DNA of 64,000 nucleotides from Tenacibaculum ovolyticum DSM 18103 (GCF_000430545.1 NZ_AUMF01000010.1:1-64000); one strand, 5' to 3'. Shown: positions 10,055 through 19,932, numbered from the stretch's first letter. The notes: a model not told the origin generated them from the sequence alone. Numbers and translations are program-made.

Positions 10055-10828
10055 TTATTTAATTAAGCGTTTAATAACTCTTAACTTATGCGTGTGTTTA
10101 TTTGTATCTACATTGTAAATACCACTATGATCAAGCTTATCTATTCTAACCTTACCATGTGCATGAATAATGTTATAATCATTCATAATAATACCTACGT
10201 GCGTAATAACACCTTCGTCATTATCAAAAAAAGCTAAATCTCCTGGCTCACTTTCTTCAATAAAACTTAAAACTTCACCTTGTGTAGCTTGTTGTTTAGC
10301 ATCGCGTAATAAATTATAACCACATAGTTTATAAACTGTTTGGGTAAAGCCAGAACAGTCAATGCCAAAAGGAGATTTTCCTCCCCATAAATAGGGGACA
10401 TTTAAAAATAAAAATGAAGTATCAATAATTGCTGTCTTAGATAATTTTTCAGCACATACCTTTCCTTCATAAAAATAAGAAGTAGTATTTATGTTGATAC
10501 TTTTATTTTTTAAAAACGGAAGTCTTGCTCCTAGTGGAATAGTTGTTAAATTATGATTGCTATCAGTAATAAAATCAATTAACTCACCGGCATAACTTTT
10601 GTTTTCTTCGGATAAAGAAATATATACCTCTTCGGTGATTTCTTCATATTGTTTATTATCGATAAAGCCCTCATAATTATCGAAGCTTAACCGAATTTTA
10701 CTCCACTTTTTAGCTTTTTCTAAAATTTTAAAAGGTTCGCCAAAAACTACTTGATTTACCATTTCTGACGTGTCAGTTGGTTCAAGTCGAAGTGGTACAA
10801 TACTTAAATTACAAATTCCGAAAGACAT
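10055..10828 (-). CDS. C40-family (NlpC/P60) peptidase with SH3-like domains
   Basis: The 257-residue protein likely cuts cell-wall peptides (gamma-D-Glu-diamino acid bonds). The N-terminal half looks like two bacterial SH3 domains, beginning at FGICNLSIVPLRLEPTDTSE. The C-terminal half is an NlpC/P60 domain with the catalytic Cys in PFGIDCSGFTQ, the His in VITHVGIIM, and a polar third residue in the following HAHGKVRID. The layout matches YkfC-like dipeptidyl peptidase VI enzymes. No signal peptide is seen, so a cytoplasmic role in recycling muropeptides is likely. It lies 18 bases from the thiolase gene on the same strand. Confidence 0.85.
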   Translation of the reverse strand: MSFGICNLSIVPLRLEPTDTSEMVNQVVFGEPFKILEKAKKWSKIRLSFDNYEGFIDNKQYEEITEEVYISLSEENKSYAGELIDFITDSNHNLTTIPLGARLPFLKNKSININTTSYFYEGKVCAEKLSKTAIIDTSFLFLNVPYLWGGKSPFGIDCSGFTQTVYKLCGYNLLRDAKQQATQGEVLSFIEESEPGDLAFFDNDEGVITHVGIIMNDYNIIHAHGKVRIDKLDHSGIYNVDTNKHTHKLRVIKRLIK

Positions 10829-10846
10829 TTATTCGTTTATTAAAAG

Positions 10847-12022
10847 TTAAACTCTTTCGATTATCATTGCACTGGCACCACCACCACCGTTACAAATACC
10901 AGCAGCTCCAATTTTTGCATCGTTTTGTTTAAGTATTGATGTTAAAGCAATAATTATTCTTGCTCCAGAAACTCCTAATGGATGTCCTAAAGAAACAGCA
11001 CCACCATTTACATTTACTTTATCGGCAGATAAACCTAGTATTTTCATGTTTGCTAAACCAACAATAGAGAATGCTTCGTTTAATTCAAAGTAATCTACAT
11101 CATCAATAGCAACACCAGCTTTAGCTAATGCTTTTGGTAAAGCTTTTGCAGGAGCGGTTGTAAACCATTTAGGTTCGTGAGCAGCATCAGCATATCCTTT
11201 AATTTTAGCAAGAGGAGTTAAACCTAATTCTAACGCTTTATCAGCAGACATTAAAACTAATGCAGCACCACCATCATTAATCGTTGATGCATTTGCAGCA
11301 GTTACAGTTCCTTCTTTTGTGAAAGCAGCACGTAAAGCAGGAATTTTCTCCATTTTTACATTTTTATATTCTTCATCTTCAGAAAAAATAACAGGTTCAC
11401 CACGACGTTGAGGTATTTCTACTGGTACAATTTCATCAGCATACTTACCTTCTTTCCATGCATTTGCAGAACGCGTATAAGACTCAATAGCAAAAGCGTC
11501 TTGATCTTCTCTAGAAAATTCATATTCGGTAGCACATTCATCAGCACAAACTCCCATTGCTACTTGTTCATAAGCATCAACTAAACCATCTTTTTGCATA
11601 CCATCTTCCATCTTAATCGGTCCAAATTTAGAACCAGATCTTGCATGTTGGTAATGAGGAATCATACTCATGTTTTCCATACCACCAGCAACAACAACTT
11701 CAGCATCACCTAAAGCAATTGCTTGTGCAGCTAACATGATAGATTTCATACCTGAAGAACAAACTTTATTAACAGTAGTACAAGGTACAGTATTCGGAAT
11801 TCCAGCAAAAATAGCTGCTTGACGAGCAGGAGCTTGTCCTAATCCGGCAGAAACTACATTTCCCATAAAAACTTCTTCAACCATTTCTGGTTTTAAGTTT
11901 ATTTTATCTAGGGCACCTTTAATTGCTACAGCGCCTAATTTTGGTGCTGGTATTTTTGATAAAGATCCTAAGAAACTACCTATTGGTGTTCTTGCAACTG
12001 ATACAATAACTACTTCTTTCAT
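10847..12022 (-). CDS. Acetyl-CoA C-acyltransferase (thiolase)
   Basis: This 391-residue enzyme condenses or cleaves acyl-CoA and acetyl-CoA. All thiolase signatures are present: the nucleophilic Cys in TVNKVCSSGMKS (about residue 88), the GHPLGVSGAR box with the catalytic His, and the C-terminal CNGGGGASAM box with the second active-site Cys. The length is typical. Sequence alone does not decide between biosynthetic acetoacetyl-CoA thiolase and a beta-oxidation 3-ketoacyl-CoA thiolase, since no hydratase or dehydrogenase gene adjoins it. It probably heads a two-gene unit with the peptidase downstream. Confidence 0.93.
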   Translation of the reverse strand: MKEVVIVSVARTPIGSFLGSLSKIPAPKLGAVAIKGALDKINLKPEMVEEVFMGNVVSAGLGQAPARQAAIFAGIPNTVPCTTVNKVCSSGMKSIMLAAQAIALGDAEVVVAGGMENMSMIPHYQHARSGSKFGPIKMEDGMQKDGLVDAYEQVAMGVCADECATEYEFSREDQDAFAIESYTRSANAWKEGKYADEIVPVEIPQRRGEPVIFSEDEEYKNVKMEKIPALRAAFTKEGTVTAANASTINDGGAALVLMSADKALELGLTPLAKIKGYADAAHEPKWFTTAPAKALPKALAKAGVAIDDVDYFELNEAFSIVGLANMKILGLSADKVNVNGGAVSLGHPLGVSGARIIIALTSILKQNDAKIGAAGICNGGGGASAMIIERV

Positions 12023-12127
12023 ATATTTGGGTGTATTGTGTTAAGATTTGTTCTGCGAAAATAACCATTTTATAATAAGTACTCAAATAATAGAGAAAGG
12101 TTATATTTACATTTTTAAACAAAAAAT

Positions 12128-14176
12128 ATGAGCAATTTCATAAACAAGTTATATAAGAATAATGCAATTATTTATAAGGTATTATTATTTTTAATTGCTG
12201 TTGTGGCAATAGTATATTTGTTTCCTAAAGGTGGGCAATTTAAGTATGATTTTCCTCAGGGAAAACCTTGGCAGTACGATAATTTGTATGCTCCATTTGA
12301 CTTTGCAATTCAAAAAACGGATGATGAAATAGCTAAAGAAACTAGAGAAATTAGAAGCAATGTTAAAAAGTACTTTGTTTATGATAAAAAAATTGAAAGT
12401 CAAGTTTTAGCATCTTATAACGATAAAATAATTCCAACAGATTCTTTAACCGAAAAAGAAATAAATACTTTAAAGAAAATAGGAAAACGTACCATAAAAA
12501 AAATATATAAATATGGTTTTTTAGATGATACAAGTGTAAATAAAGCAAAGAAAGGAGAACTTGTAATTTTAAGAAAAGGTAATTCTATAGAAGACATTTC
12601 TTTTTCTAAACTAATTCAATCTAAAGATGTATTAAAGTTTCTTTCAAATAATTTAAAAGGTATTGGTGTATATAAAAAAGGGCTGCTTTTAGATCATTTA
12701 TCAGAGGTTCTTAGAGCTAATGTAATCTTTGATGTTAAATACAGCGATAAGGAGTTAAAAGAAGCTTTAAAAAGCATCTCTTACGCTAAAGGAAAAGTTT
12801 CTAAGGGAGAGTTAATAATTTTAAAAGGAGATATTGTAGAAGGGAAAAATTTTAATGTTTTAAAGTCGTACGAAACTGCTTCAGGTTCTCAAAAATGGAC
12901 AAAAGTAAACTCTTATTGGATTATATTCGGATATACCATTTTAGTAGCTTTAGCCTTATTAATGCAGCTACTTTTTCTTCATAAATATCGATTAGATATT
13001 TTTAATAACAACAATAAAGTTACTTTTATTTTCTTTAATATTTTTTTAATGATTTTTGTGCAAACACTGGTGGTAAAATACAATGCAGAATATTTGTATG
13101 TGGTACCGTTAAGTATTTTGCCAATTGTATTAAAAGCTTTTTTCGATGCAAGATTAGGGTTGTTTACCCATGTATTAACAGTATTGTTATTAGGGTTTAT
13201 AGTACCTAATAGTTTTGAGTTTATATACTTGCATATTATTGCAGGTATCGTAACTATATTAACTGTTTCAGAGCTATATAAAAGAGCTAGTTTGTTCGTT
13301 GCAATAGGTCAAATTACTTTAATTTATATGATTACCTATTTTGCTTTTTCTATTTTAAAAGAAGGGGGGGCAGATACTATAAATTGGAAGTATTTCGGTT
13401 TGTTTGCCGCAAATGGATTAATGTCTTTCCTTGCCGTATTCTTCATTTATTTTTATGAAAAATTATTTGGGTTGGTTTCAGATGTAACTTTATTAGAACT
13501 ATCAAATACCAATTCAAAATTATTAAGAGAATTAAATGAAAAAGCACCAGGAACCTTTCAACACTCAATGCAAGTCGCAAATTTAGCAGAAGCGGCAGCA
13601 AATGAAATAGGAGCAAACTCAATGTTGGTAAGAACAGGCGCCTTGTATCATGATATTGGTAAGATGGCAAAACCAATGTATTTTACAGAAAACCAATCAA
13701 CAGGAGTAAACCCACACAATGTTTTACAGCCTAAAGATAGTGCCAAGATAATTTTAGATCATGTTATTAATGGTATTGAAATAGCGAAGAAAAACAAGTT
13801 GCCAGATAGAATTATCGATTTTATAAGAACACATCATGGTACAAGTGTAACGTATTATTTTTATAAGCAAGAATTAGAGAATAACCCCGATAAGGAAGTT
13901 GATATTAAAAAGTTTCAATACCAAGGCCCAATTCCGTTTTCAAAAGAAACAGCAATTTTAATGATGTGTGATTCGGCAGAAGCAGCATCAAAAAGTTTAA
14001 AAAATCCAACAGCGCAATCAATCGACAACTTAATTGATAAAATTATTGACAAGCAAAAAAACGATAATCAGTTCACAAATTCTGATATTACGTTTAGAGA
14101 AATAGAAAAAATAAAAAAAATTATTAAGAATAAGTTAATGAATATCTACCACTTACGTGTTGAGTATCCAGATTAG
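12128..14176 (+). CDS. 7TMR-HD family membrane phosphodiesterase (PgpH-like)
   Basis: The 682-residue protein has one N-terminal membrane segment (residues about 14-31), a 7TMR-HDED-type extracytoplasmic region to about residue 260, a block of seven transmembrane helices (about 265-460), and a cytoplasmic HD domain with HSMQVANLAEAAAN, the YHDIGKM motif and the FIRTHHGTS His pair. This matches the PgpH family, which hydrolyses c-di-AMP; that substrate is an inference from the family. Divergent from the thiolase gene across 105 bases. Confidence 0.9.
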   Translation: MSNFINKLYKNNAIIYKVLLFLIAVVAIVYLFPKGGQFKYDFPQGKPWQYDNLYAPFDFAIQKTDDEIAKETREIRSNVKKYFVYDKKIESQVLASYNDKIIPTDSLTEKEINTLKKIGKRTIKKIYKYGFLDDTSVNKAKKGELVILRKGNSIEDISFSKLIQSKDVLKFLSNNLKGIGVYKKGLLLDHLSEVLRANVIFDVKYSDKELKEALKSISYAKGKVSKGELIILKGDIVEGKNFNVLKSYETASGSQKWTKVNSYWIIFGYTILVALALLMQLLFLHKYRLDIFNNNNKVTFIFFNIFLMIFVQTLVVKYNAEYLYVVPLSILPIVLKAFFDARLGLFTHVLTVLLLGFIVPNSFEFIYLHIIAGIVTILTVSELYKRASLFVAIGQITLIYMITYFAFSILKEGGADTINWKYFGLFAANGLMSFLAVFFIYFYEKLFGLVSDVTLLELSNTNSKLLRELNEKAPGTFQHSMQVANLAEAAANEIGANSMLVRTGALYHDIGKMAKPMYFTENQSTGVNPHNVLQPKDSAKIILDHVINGIEIAKKNKLPDRIIDFIRTHHGTSVTYYFYKQELENNPDKEVDIKKFQYQGPIPFSKETAILMMCDSAEAASKSLKNPTAQSIDNLIDKIIDKQKNDNQFTNSDITFREIEKIKKIIKNKLMNIYHLRVEYPD

Positions 14177-14198
14177 GATAAAATTTCTTTAAAAAAAC

Positions 14199-14229
14199 TT
14201 GTGAAAACAGATATCTCTTCGTAGATTTG
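14199..14229 (+). promoter_or_regulatory. Promoter of the Ser-Pro-Arg tRNA cluster
   Basis: TTG at 14199-14201 and TAGATTTG at 14222-14229 are 20 bases apart. The box is followed by CACTCGCAA, a C-rich discriminator also seen downstream of the tRNA-His, tRNA-Met and tRNA-Gly promoters in this window. Confidence 0.75.
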
Positions 14230-14276
14230 CACTCGCAATTTTGAAGTCCTAATTACAAGGATTTAATTATTTCAAC

Positions 14277-14360
14277 GGAGAGATGGCAGAGTGGTAATGC
14301 AGCAGATTGCTAATCTGTAACCGGGTAACTGGTTCCAGGGTTCGAGTCCCTGTCTCTCCG
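14277..14360 (+). tRNA. tRNA-Ser (anticodon GCT)
   Basis: Acceptor GGAGAGA (14277-14283) pairs with TCTCTCC (14353-14359), the anticodon stem-loop reads AGATT-GCT-AATCT, and a long variable arm typical of class II tRNAs follows. The T-arm is GGGTTCGAGTCCC. CCA is not encoded. Confidence 0.96.
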
Positions 14361-14375
14361 CAACAAGATTGCACT

Positions 14376-14450
14376 CGGGGTGTAGCGTAGCCCGGTCATC
14401 GCGCCTCGTTTGGGACGAGGAGGTCGCAGGTTCGAATCCTGCCACCCCGA
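14376..14450 (+). tRNA. tRNA-Pro (anticodon TGG)
   Basis: Acceptor CGGGGTG (14376-14382) pairs with CACCCCG (14443-14449). The anticodon loop is TTTGGGA within CTCG/CGAG stems, giving TGG. The T-arm is GCAGGTTCGAATCCTGC. CCA is not encoded. Confidence 0.96.
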
Positions 14451-14479
14451 CACTGTTTTCGTAGAAACATAAAAACTAC

Positions 14480-14553
14480 GGGCTCTTAGCTCAGCTGGAT
14501 AGAGCACCTCCCTTCTAAGGAGGCGGTCGGAGGTTCGAATCCTCCAGGGCTCA
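14480..14553 (+). tRNA. tRNA-Arg (anticodon TCT)
   Basis: Acceptor GGGCTCT (14480-14486) pairs with AGGGCTC (14546-14552) using two G-U pairs. The anticodon arm CCTCC-CTTCTAA-GGAGG gives TCT. The T-arm is GGAGGTTCGAATCCTCC. A truncated cas1 gene lies just beyond its 3' side on the opposite strand. Confidence 0.95.
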
Positions 14554-14557
14554 CTTA

Positions 14558-14588
14558 AAGCTTCACAGAAATGTGAGGCTTTTTTGTT
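14558..14588. terminator. Terminator of the tRNA cluster
   Basis: AAGCTTCACA pairs with TGTGAGGCTT around GAAA, followed by a T run. It lies between tRNA-Arg and the stop codon of the convergent cas1 remnant. Confidence 0.85.
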
Positions 14589-14589
14589 G

Positions 14590-15222
14590 TTATAAACTTT
14601 GGTATTTATTACGATGATGAATACCTAAGGTATTTAATAAAACACTACTCGAAAGAGCTCTAGTAACAGCGGCACGCAATACAATGTACCCGTAATTTAA
14701 AAAAATATTAGGGTAGCAACCATAACGCTCGCGTTTAAAATTAAAACCAAACAAATGTTTCCAGTAATAAGCAGCGGCAACAGCTTCTCTATTGTCACTA
14801 TCGCCATTTAAAACAGTAGTAGCATAATGTTTTAACGGATTTTTATTTTTAGAAATACGCGCTAATGCAAATGCTTGATTTGTAATTTTAGCCTTTACAA
14901 CCTGTTGCCAAAGTTGTTTTTTTAAAGGCTCGGAAGCGTTAATCTGATTTTTAAAATGCTCGTGCTGTATATGATGACTTTCAAGATTTAAAAGCATACT
15001 CTGGGGCATGTATTTACCATCGCAAAAAATAACACTAACGTTATTAGCGCTTAGTTTTGATAATGCAGGAATAGAAAGGTATGTTTCTTGATTTTCGATA
15101 ACAATAAAACCAATATCCTCAATAGGAACCGAAGTGTTTTTAGTGCTTGTTTTTATTACTAATTGCTCATTTTTAGTTGTTAAGGAGCATTTGTTGCCAA
15201 AGAAAAGCGTTCTTTTTATCAT
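14590..15222 (-). pseudogene. cas1: C-terminally truncated type II CRISPR integrase Cas1
   Basis: Cas1 is the metal-dependent integrase that inserts spacers. This frame, started at MIKRTLFFGNKCSLTTKN (15222; an in-frame start at 15255 adds 11 unlikely residues), matches type II-C Cas1 through the beta-rich N-domain, the SDNREAVAAAYYWKHLFG helix with the first catalytic Glu, LNYGYIVLRAAVTRAL, and the His motif LGIHHRNKY. It then ends after three unrelated residues, giving about 210 residues against the usual 290-300. The segment with the third metal ligand is gone. There is no cas9 upstream, no cas2, and no repeat array. I infer a deletion that fused the cas1 3' end to sequence next to tRNA-Arg. 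It is probably inactive. Confidence 0.85.
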
Positions 15223-15569
15223 TTTTTTATTAAAACTAACTATTTTAATCATCAAAAAATCACGGATAACCTTAAAAGCATGTTTTTAAAGTAAAGTTCA
15301 TTGTAAGGTGCGAAGTGGTCTAACTAAAGTATTTGGATGTTGTATTCATTTGTAATGATTATTTAAAAAAGTGTATGAATTTATGCTTGTTTGGTTTCCG
15401 AAAGTAAAAAACAACATTGTAAGTGTTGTGTTTTTAGTGTGTTAATGTTTTTTTTTGTCTTTGAAGATGTCATAAATTAAATTTTATTATTATTCGAATT
15501 TTATTTAATAATTAGACAATTTCATTTGAATTGTGTAGGTTTGAATCTTAAAAAAAAAGCTATAAAATT
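15223..15569. promoter_or_regulatory. 347-bp intergenic region with a promoter for the DUF3857 gene
   Basis: No gene is visible. The space where cas9 would precede cas1 is only AT-rich filler, with no CRISPR-like repeats. TAGGTTTG at 15536-15543 is a good -7 box for the gene starting at 15570, leaving a leader of about 20 bases. Confidence 0.55.
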
Positions 15570-18500
15570 ATGATTTGTTTTTATTGTCCTAAGATTAAAA
15601 ATTTACTGTTACTTCTTCTATTTTCTTTGTTTTCATTAACTATAAATGCTCAAAAAAATGCCAAAATATGGGAGGCTTTATTTGATAATAATAGAAAAGA
15701 GGCTCTTAGATTGGTTAATAATCTAAATATCGATGAAGATATTGAGAATTTAATTTTAAAGAAGGTTGTTCAAATGGAAAATGGATTAATGAAGAGTGAT
15801 CCTAATTTTCTGTCAAGAGTAGTTAAATATGAGAATTATGAAAACTATTTATTTTCAAATTGGTTTTTAACTTATTTCTTTAATGATTATATAAATGAAG
15901 GTTTTAGTTTAATGACCTATAAGATGCCGCTGTTATTAAATGCTTCTGATATAAAAAATTCAACAGTTAAAAATGGACTGTATTATTTACAAGCAGTAAC
16001 TAATAGACATCAAAGAAATTGGAAAGAATACACTAACCTAATGAATAAAGTAAATGCAATTAGAGATTGGGAATTTTGTGGTGTATTTGAAAATTTAAAT
16101 TCTAGTGGTATTGATATGCCTTATCTACCTGAAGAAAAGGTGTTAAAAAATTATGTTTTTGATGCTCAAAGTAAAGGAGATGCTCAGTGGTACAAGTCAA
16201 CCAATAAAGCTGAAGTGTATAATTTTTTTAGCAATCATTTAGAGTTTGGTTCAGGGGTTCATTATGCTCAAACATTTATTAATTCAAAAATTAATCAAAG
16301 GGTTCGGTTAAGAATAGGTAAAAACGGGTTAATGCGTACTTGGCTTAATGATGTGTTGATACTTGAAAGTGATGAAAGTCATATGACAGAATTAGATGCT
16401 TATACGCTTGAAGTAAACCTACATAAAGGAGTTAATAGAGTTTTAATAAAATTAGCAACAGGTGGAAGTGTTCCTTATTTTATACTGCGCTTAGAAAACT
16501 TAGAAGGAAAGCCTCTTAATAATTACCAGGTTTCGTTCGGTAATAAGAAATATATAAAGAGAGGCGTAAAAGATGTAAACGCTAAACTAATACCTCATAG
16601 TATAGAAACTTTTTTTATAAATAAGTTACAAGACTCAAATAGTGACCATAACTTAACTAAATTTTGTCTTTTCCTTACTTATTATAGGAATGGACGTGTT
16701 AATGAAGCAATTTCTGTTTTAGATGATTGGGTAAAACAAAACCCTAAAAGCTCATTTTTAAAATCTTGCTTAATATATTGTTACAAGGCAAAAGGAGATC
16801 AGTCTTCTTTAAAAAAACTACAGAATAATTTAAAAAGAGAGGATAATGATTATTATTTATCATCAATACTTGAATTTGAGAATTTTAAAGAGTTGATGAA
16901 ATTAGATATTGAAACTTATAATTCTAAATTTGAAAAAATAAGAAAAGCAACAGATTATTCTTATATAAAAACGGTTTCAGATTTGATGATTCTTCTACGT
17001 CAACAAAAAAGAGTTGAAGTACGTAAAAAGTTAGACGAATTACTGAAAGATAAGATGTTGCCATCAAAAACTAAACCTACATTTTTTGAATTATATGCCA
17101 CTTTTTTTAATGATGATAATGAAACAATTAATAAATTAGAAAAATATAACCAAACGGAGTTTAATTCTGAGGCAGTTAAATATTTGGCTTATTATTATAA
17201 AAAACAGAATAGAATTGAAGATGTTGTTAACTTATATTTAGATGTGTTAAAAAAGTTTAATGATGATAATAATTTTCATCTCAACTTAATTCAATTACTA
17301 CACGATACAGGGCAGTTTAAACGATCTTTGCCTTATATAGAAAACGCACTTAAAAATTACCCGAATTCGTATTTGTTTACGAAGTTAAAAGGAGATGCCT
17401 ATGTTCAGGTTAATAGAAAAACAGAAGCAATAGCTCTTTATGAAAAAGCATTAAATAGAAGCCCTTCAGATAAGAAGCTAAGAAATAAGATTAATGATTT
17501 AAATAAAAATAAAAATTTATTAGCAGATTTTGATCTTAAGGCTCCTTATGAATATATAAATAAGAATAGAAATGTCATTAAGAAAAATAATTATGGATTA
17601 AATACACTTTTAAATCAAACAAATATTTTAAACTTTAAAAGAGGAGGAGGAGAGTATAGAACAACTTTTATTTATGAAATTACTTCTCAGAATGGAATTG
17701 GTATTTTTAAGGAGTATGATTTGGGGTTATCTGGTGATTATTTAATTAGTAAATCTGAAATTATTAAGTCAAATGGAGAAACTATTCCTGCAGATCGTAA
17801 TGGTTCAAAGCTTGTTTTTGAAGATCTAGTAATAGGAGATGTTATTTATATTTCTTATCAAGCTTTTTACTCAAAATCAGGAAGGTTTTATAAAGATTAT
17901 ATTTTTAATCATAGTTTTAATGACTATCATCCATCAGTTAATAATATTTATAGGTTTTTAACATTGGATAAGAAAGTTAATAATATTGTTAAAAATGGAA
18001 AAGTTAACTATACGAAATCTAAAAAAGGAGATTATTATGTTCATGAGTGGTCGTTAAAGAACTCTTCTGGTATTTTGGTTACAGAAGATTATATGCCAAA
18101 CTTTAATGATATTGTAACGAGATTACACGTAAGTTCTATTAATTCTTGGAATGATATTGCTGTTTGGTATTCAGATGTAGTAAGAAAACAATTAAAAGTA
18201 GATAAAACAGTAAAAGAGAGTTTCAAAGAAATATTTCCGAAGGGGTACAAGCAATTGTCAGAAAAAGAAAGAGCAAAACTTATATATTATTATATTACTG
18301 ATAATTTTAATTATAGTTATGTTAGTTTTAGACAGGGAGGTTATGTTCCTCAAAAGCCATCTAAAACTATTAAAACTAAATTAGGAGATTGTAAAGACTT
18401 TTCATCGCTATTTTTAGTACTATCTAAATTAGCTGATTTAGATACTAGGCTCGTTTTAATTCTTACCGCTGATTATGCTAAAAATGAAATGATTCTTCCA

Positions 18501-19358
18501 AGTACTGATTTTAATCACTGTATTGTAAAAGTTAAATTAGATGGAAAAGATCAATTTCTTGAACTTACAGATAAAAATTTACCTTTTAGGTCGATTCCTA
18601 TGTCTTTAAGAGGCGCAACAGCGTTAGAGATTCCTTATGATACCTCTAGTGAATTAACTTCTAAATTATTTAAACTTGTAGATGTAGCTAGACAAAAATC
18701 GAAATTTGTTAGTAACACAGAACTAAATTTAAATAGTAAAAATTCTGAAATAAAATTAACAACCATAGTATCAGGACATTTGGCGTCTTATTATATAGAT
18801 CTCTTTAAAAATAAAAAGGGGAAAATACTAACAGATGAAGTTCAGGAAGAAATATCTAATAGATGTAGTGAAACAATAAAGCTTTTGAATTTGGAAGAAG
18901 TCGATTTAGAAAAGGATAAAGGACAAATAAAATATGTTACCAATTTGTCAGCTGATATTAAAACGAACAAGATAGGTGATTTATTTACGTTTAATATCCC
19001 TTATTTTTTAAATCCATATAATGAGTCAATAGTTCAATTAAGTGAAAGAAATTACCCTATAGACTATAGAAAATATGAAAATACAGATGTTTATAATGAG
19101 AGTATCACTATTAATTTAAAAAATAATGAAGAATTTGTTGATGTGCCTAAAGATCTTGAGAGTAGATTCAAAAATCATGAATTTTCAATTAATTATAAAT
19201 TAGTTGGCCCTAATAAATTACAGGTTGGTATTAAGGCAAATGTTAGTTCTAAGTTAATTGAAGTTAAAGAATATGTAGAGTTTAAAGCACATGTAACTAA
19301 AGTATTAGATTCGAGAAGTCATCTTGTGTCGTATAAGGTTATAAGTAATGTAGATTAG
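15570..19358 (+). CDS. Secreted DUF3857 / transglutaminase-like protein with TPR repeats
   Basis: The 1262-residue protein begins with a signal peptide (LLLLLLFSLFSLTINAQ). Residues about 350-650 form TPR-like helical repeats (TEAIALYEKALNRSPSD). A DUF3857 beta domain follows (ITSQNGIGIFKEYDLGLSGD; ADRNGSKLVFEDL), then a transglutaminase-like core with Cys in KLGDCKDFSSLFLVL, His in DFNHCIVKVKL and Asp in ELTDKNLPF, so the catalytic triad is intact. The family is common in Bacteroidota; substrates are unknown. It is single-gene, with its own promoter and a strong terminator. Confidence 0.85.
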   Translation: MICFYCPKIKNLLLLLLFSLFSLTINAQKNAKIWEALFDNNRKEALRLVNNLNIDEDIENLILKKVVQMENGLMKSDPNFLSRVVKYENYENYLFSNWFLTYFFNDYINEGFSLMTYKMPLLLNASDIKNSTVKNGLYYLQAVTNRHQRNWKEYTNLMNKVNAIRDWEFCGVFENLNSSGIDMPYLPEEKVLKNYVFDAQSKGDAQWYKSTNKAEVYNFFSNHLEFGSGVHYAQTFINSKINQRVRLRIGKNGLMRTWLNDVLILESDESHMTELDAYTLEVNLHKGVNRVLIKLATGGSVPYFILRLENLEGKPLNNYQVSFGNKKYIKRGVKDVNAKLIPHSIETFFINKLQDSNSDHNLTKFCLFLTYYRNGRVNEAISVLDDWVKQNPKSSFLKSCLIYCYKAKGDQSSLKKLQNNLKREDNDYYLSSILEFENFKELMKLDIETYNSKFEKIRKATDYSYIKTVSDLMILLRQQKRVEVRKKLDELLKDKMLPSKTKPTFFELYATFFNDDNETINKLEKYNQTEFNSEAVKYLAYYYKKQNRIEDVVNLYLDVLKKFNDDNNFHLNLIQLLHDTGQFKRSLPYIENALKNYPNSYLFTKLKGDAYVQVNRKTEAIALYEKALNRSPSDKKLRNKINDLNKNKNLLADFDLKAPYEYINKNRNVIKKNNYGLNTLLNQTNILNFKRGGGEYRTTFIYEITSQNGIGIFKEYDLGLSGDYLISKSEIIKSNGETIPADRNGSKLVFEDLVIGDVIYISYQAFYSKSGRFYKDYIFNHSFNDYHPSVNNIYRFLTLDKKVNNIVKNGKVNYTKSKKGDYYVHEWSLKNSSGILVTEDYMPNFNDIVTRLHVSSINSWNDIAVWYSDVVRKQLKVDKTVKESFKEIFPKGYKQLSEKERAKLIYYYITDNFNYSYVSFRQGGYVPQKPSKTIKTKLGDCKDFSSLFLVLSKLADLDTRLVLILTADYAKNEMILPSTDFNHCIVKVKLDGKDQFLELTDKNLPFRSIPMSLRGATALEIPYDTSSELTSKLFKLVDVARQKSKFVSNTELNLNSKNSEIKLTTIVSGHLASYYIDLFKNKKGKILTDEVQEEISNRCSETIKLLNLEEVDLEKDKGQIKYVTNLSADIKTNKIGDLFTFNIPYFLNPYNESIVQLSERNYPIDYRKYENTDVYNESITINLKNNEEFVDVPKDLESRFKNHEFSINYKLVGPNKLQVGIKANVSSKLIEVKEYVEFKAHVTKVLDSRSHLVSYKVISNVD

Positions 19359-19386
19359 TGAAAAAATATTTACTAAAACAACATAT

Positions 19387-19426
19387 ATAGCACCTAGGTA
19401 ATTATTTAATTACCTAGGTGCTATTT
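19387..19426. terminator. Long inverted repeat acting as terminator
   Basis: ATAGCACCTAGGTAAT pairs perfectly with ATTACCTAGGTGCTAT around a short AT loop, followed by TTTC. It lies 28 bases after the DUF3857 gene and ahead of the next gene on the same strand. Confidence 0.8.
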
Positions 19427-19473
19427 CTTTATAGTTGGTAATATTATAAGAAGTGGATTTTGAAAATTAAATT

Positions 19474-19932
19474 ATGAGCAACGACATCTACATTTTTATA
19501 TTTTTTTTAACCCTTTTAAATGTTCTTTTTATATATAAGTTGGTAAGTGGAATTTCAAGTATTTACAATTATAAAAAAGGAAAAAGTTTAAAAGCTGAGG
19601 TAATGAGTTTTTCGTGGGTAAAAGCACCACCAGCAAGGTTAAGTTATTTGTTTCCTAAAGAGCAATTAGAAGTTACTTTCAGGTTTGTTTTAGGTGATGA
19701 TATGTATGAGAAAACGGAGTTAGATATTCATTTTAAATTTAATAAAATGTATTTTAGATCTTTACCTAAAATAGGAGGTAAGATAGATGTTTATGTTCCA
19801 AGAAATAATAATCCTAATAAAGTAACGATAAACAAAGTAGATGACACCATTTTACCTTTAATGGGGTTGTTGGTATTGATAATTCTTGGTGGGGGGATTT
19901 TATCTTTAATATTACTAAACCTTTTTAATTGA
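19474..19932 (+). CDS. Small membrane protein, DUF3592-like
   Basis: The 152-residue protein has one N-terminal membrane helix (residues about 5-28), a soluble beta-rich middle (AEVMSFSWVKAPPARLSYLF... KIGGKIDVYVPRNNNPNKVTI) and a C-terminal helix (LPLMGLLVLIILGGGILSLI). This two-helix layout with a GxxxxVYVxPxNP-like turn is that of DUF3592 proteins, whose function is unknown. It stands alone. Confidence 0.6.
   Translation: MSNDIYIFIFFLTLLNVLFIYKLVSGISSIYNYKKGKSLKAEVMSFSWVKAPPARLSYLFPKEQLEVTFRFVLGDDMYEKTELDIHFKFNKMYFRSLPKIGGKIDVYVPRNNNPNKVTINKVDDTILPLMGLLVLIILGGGILSLILLNLFN

Noticed and set aside
14310..14507. Minus-strand ORF of 65 codons with SGWQDSNLRPPRPKRGA
   Set aside because: It lies across the tRNA-Ser, tRNA-Pro and tRNA-Arg genes on the opposite strand. 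This is a well-known false protein made by translating tRNA genes.
15223..15569. CRISPR array or cas9 remnant beside the truncated cas1
   Set aside because: I looked for regular 36-47-bp repeats and for Cas9 motifs on both strands in this gap and around the tRNAs, and found none.
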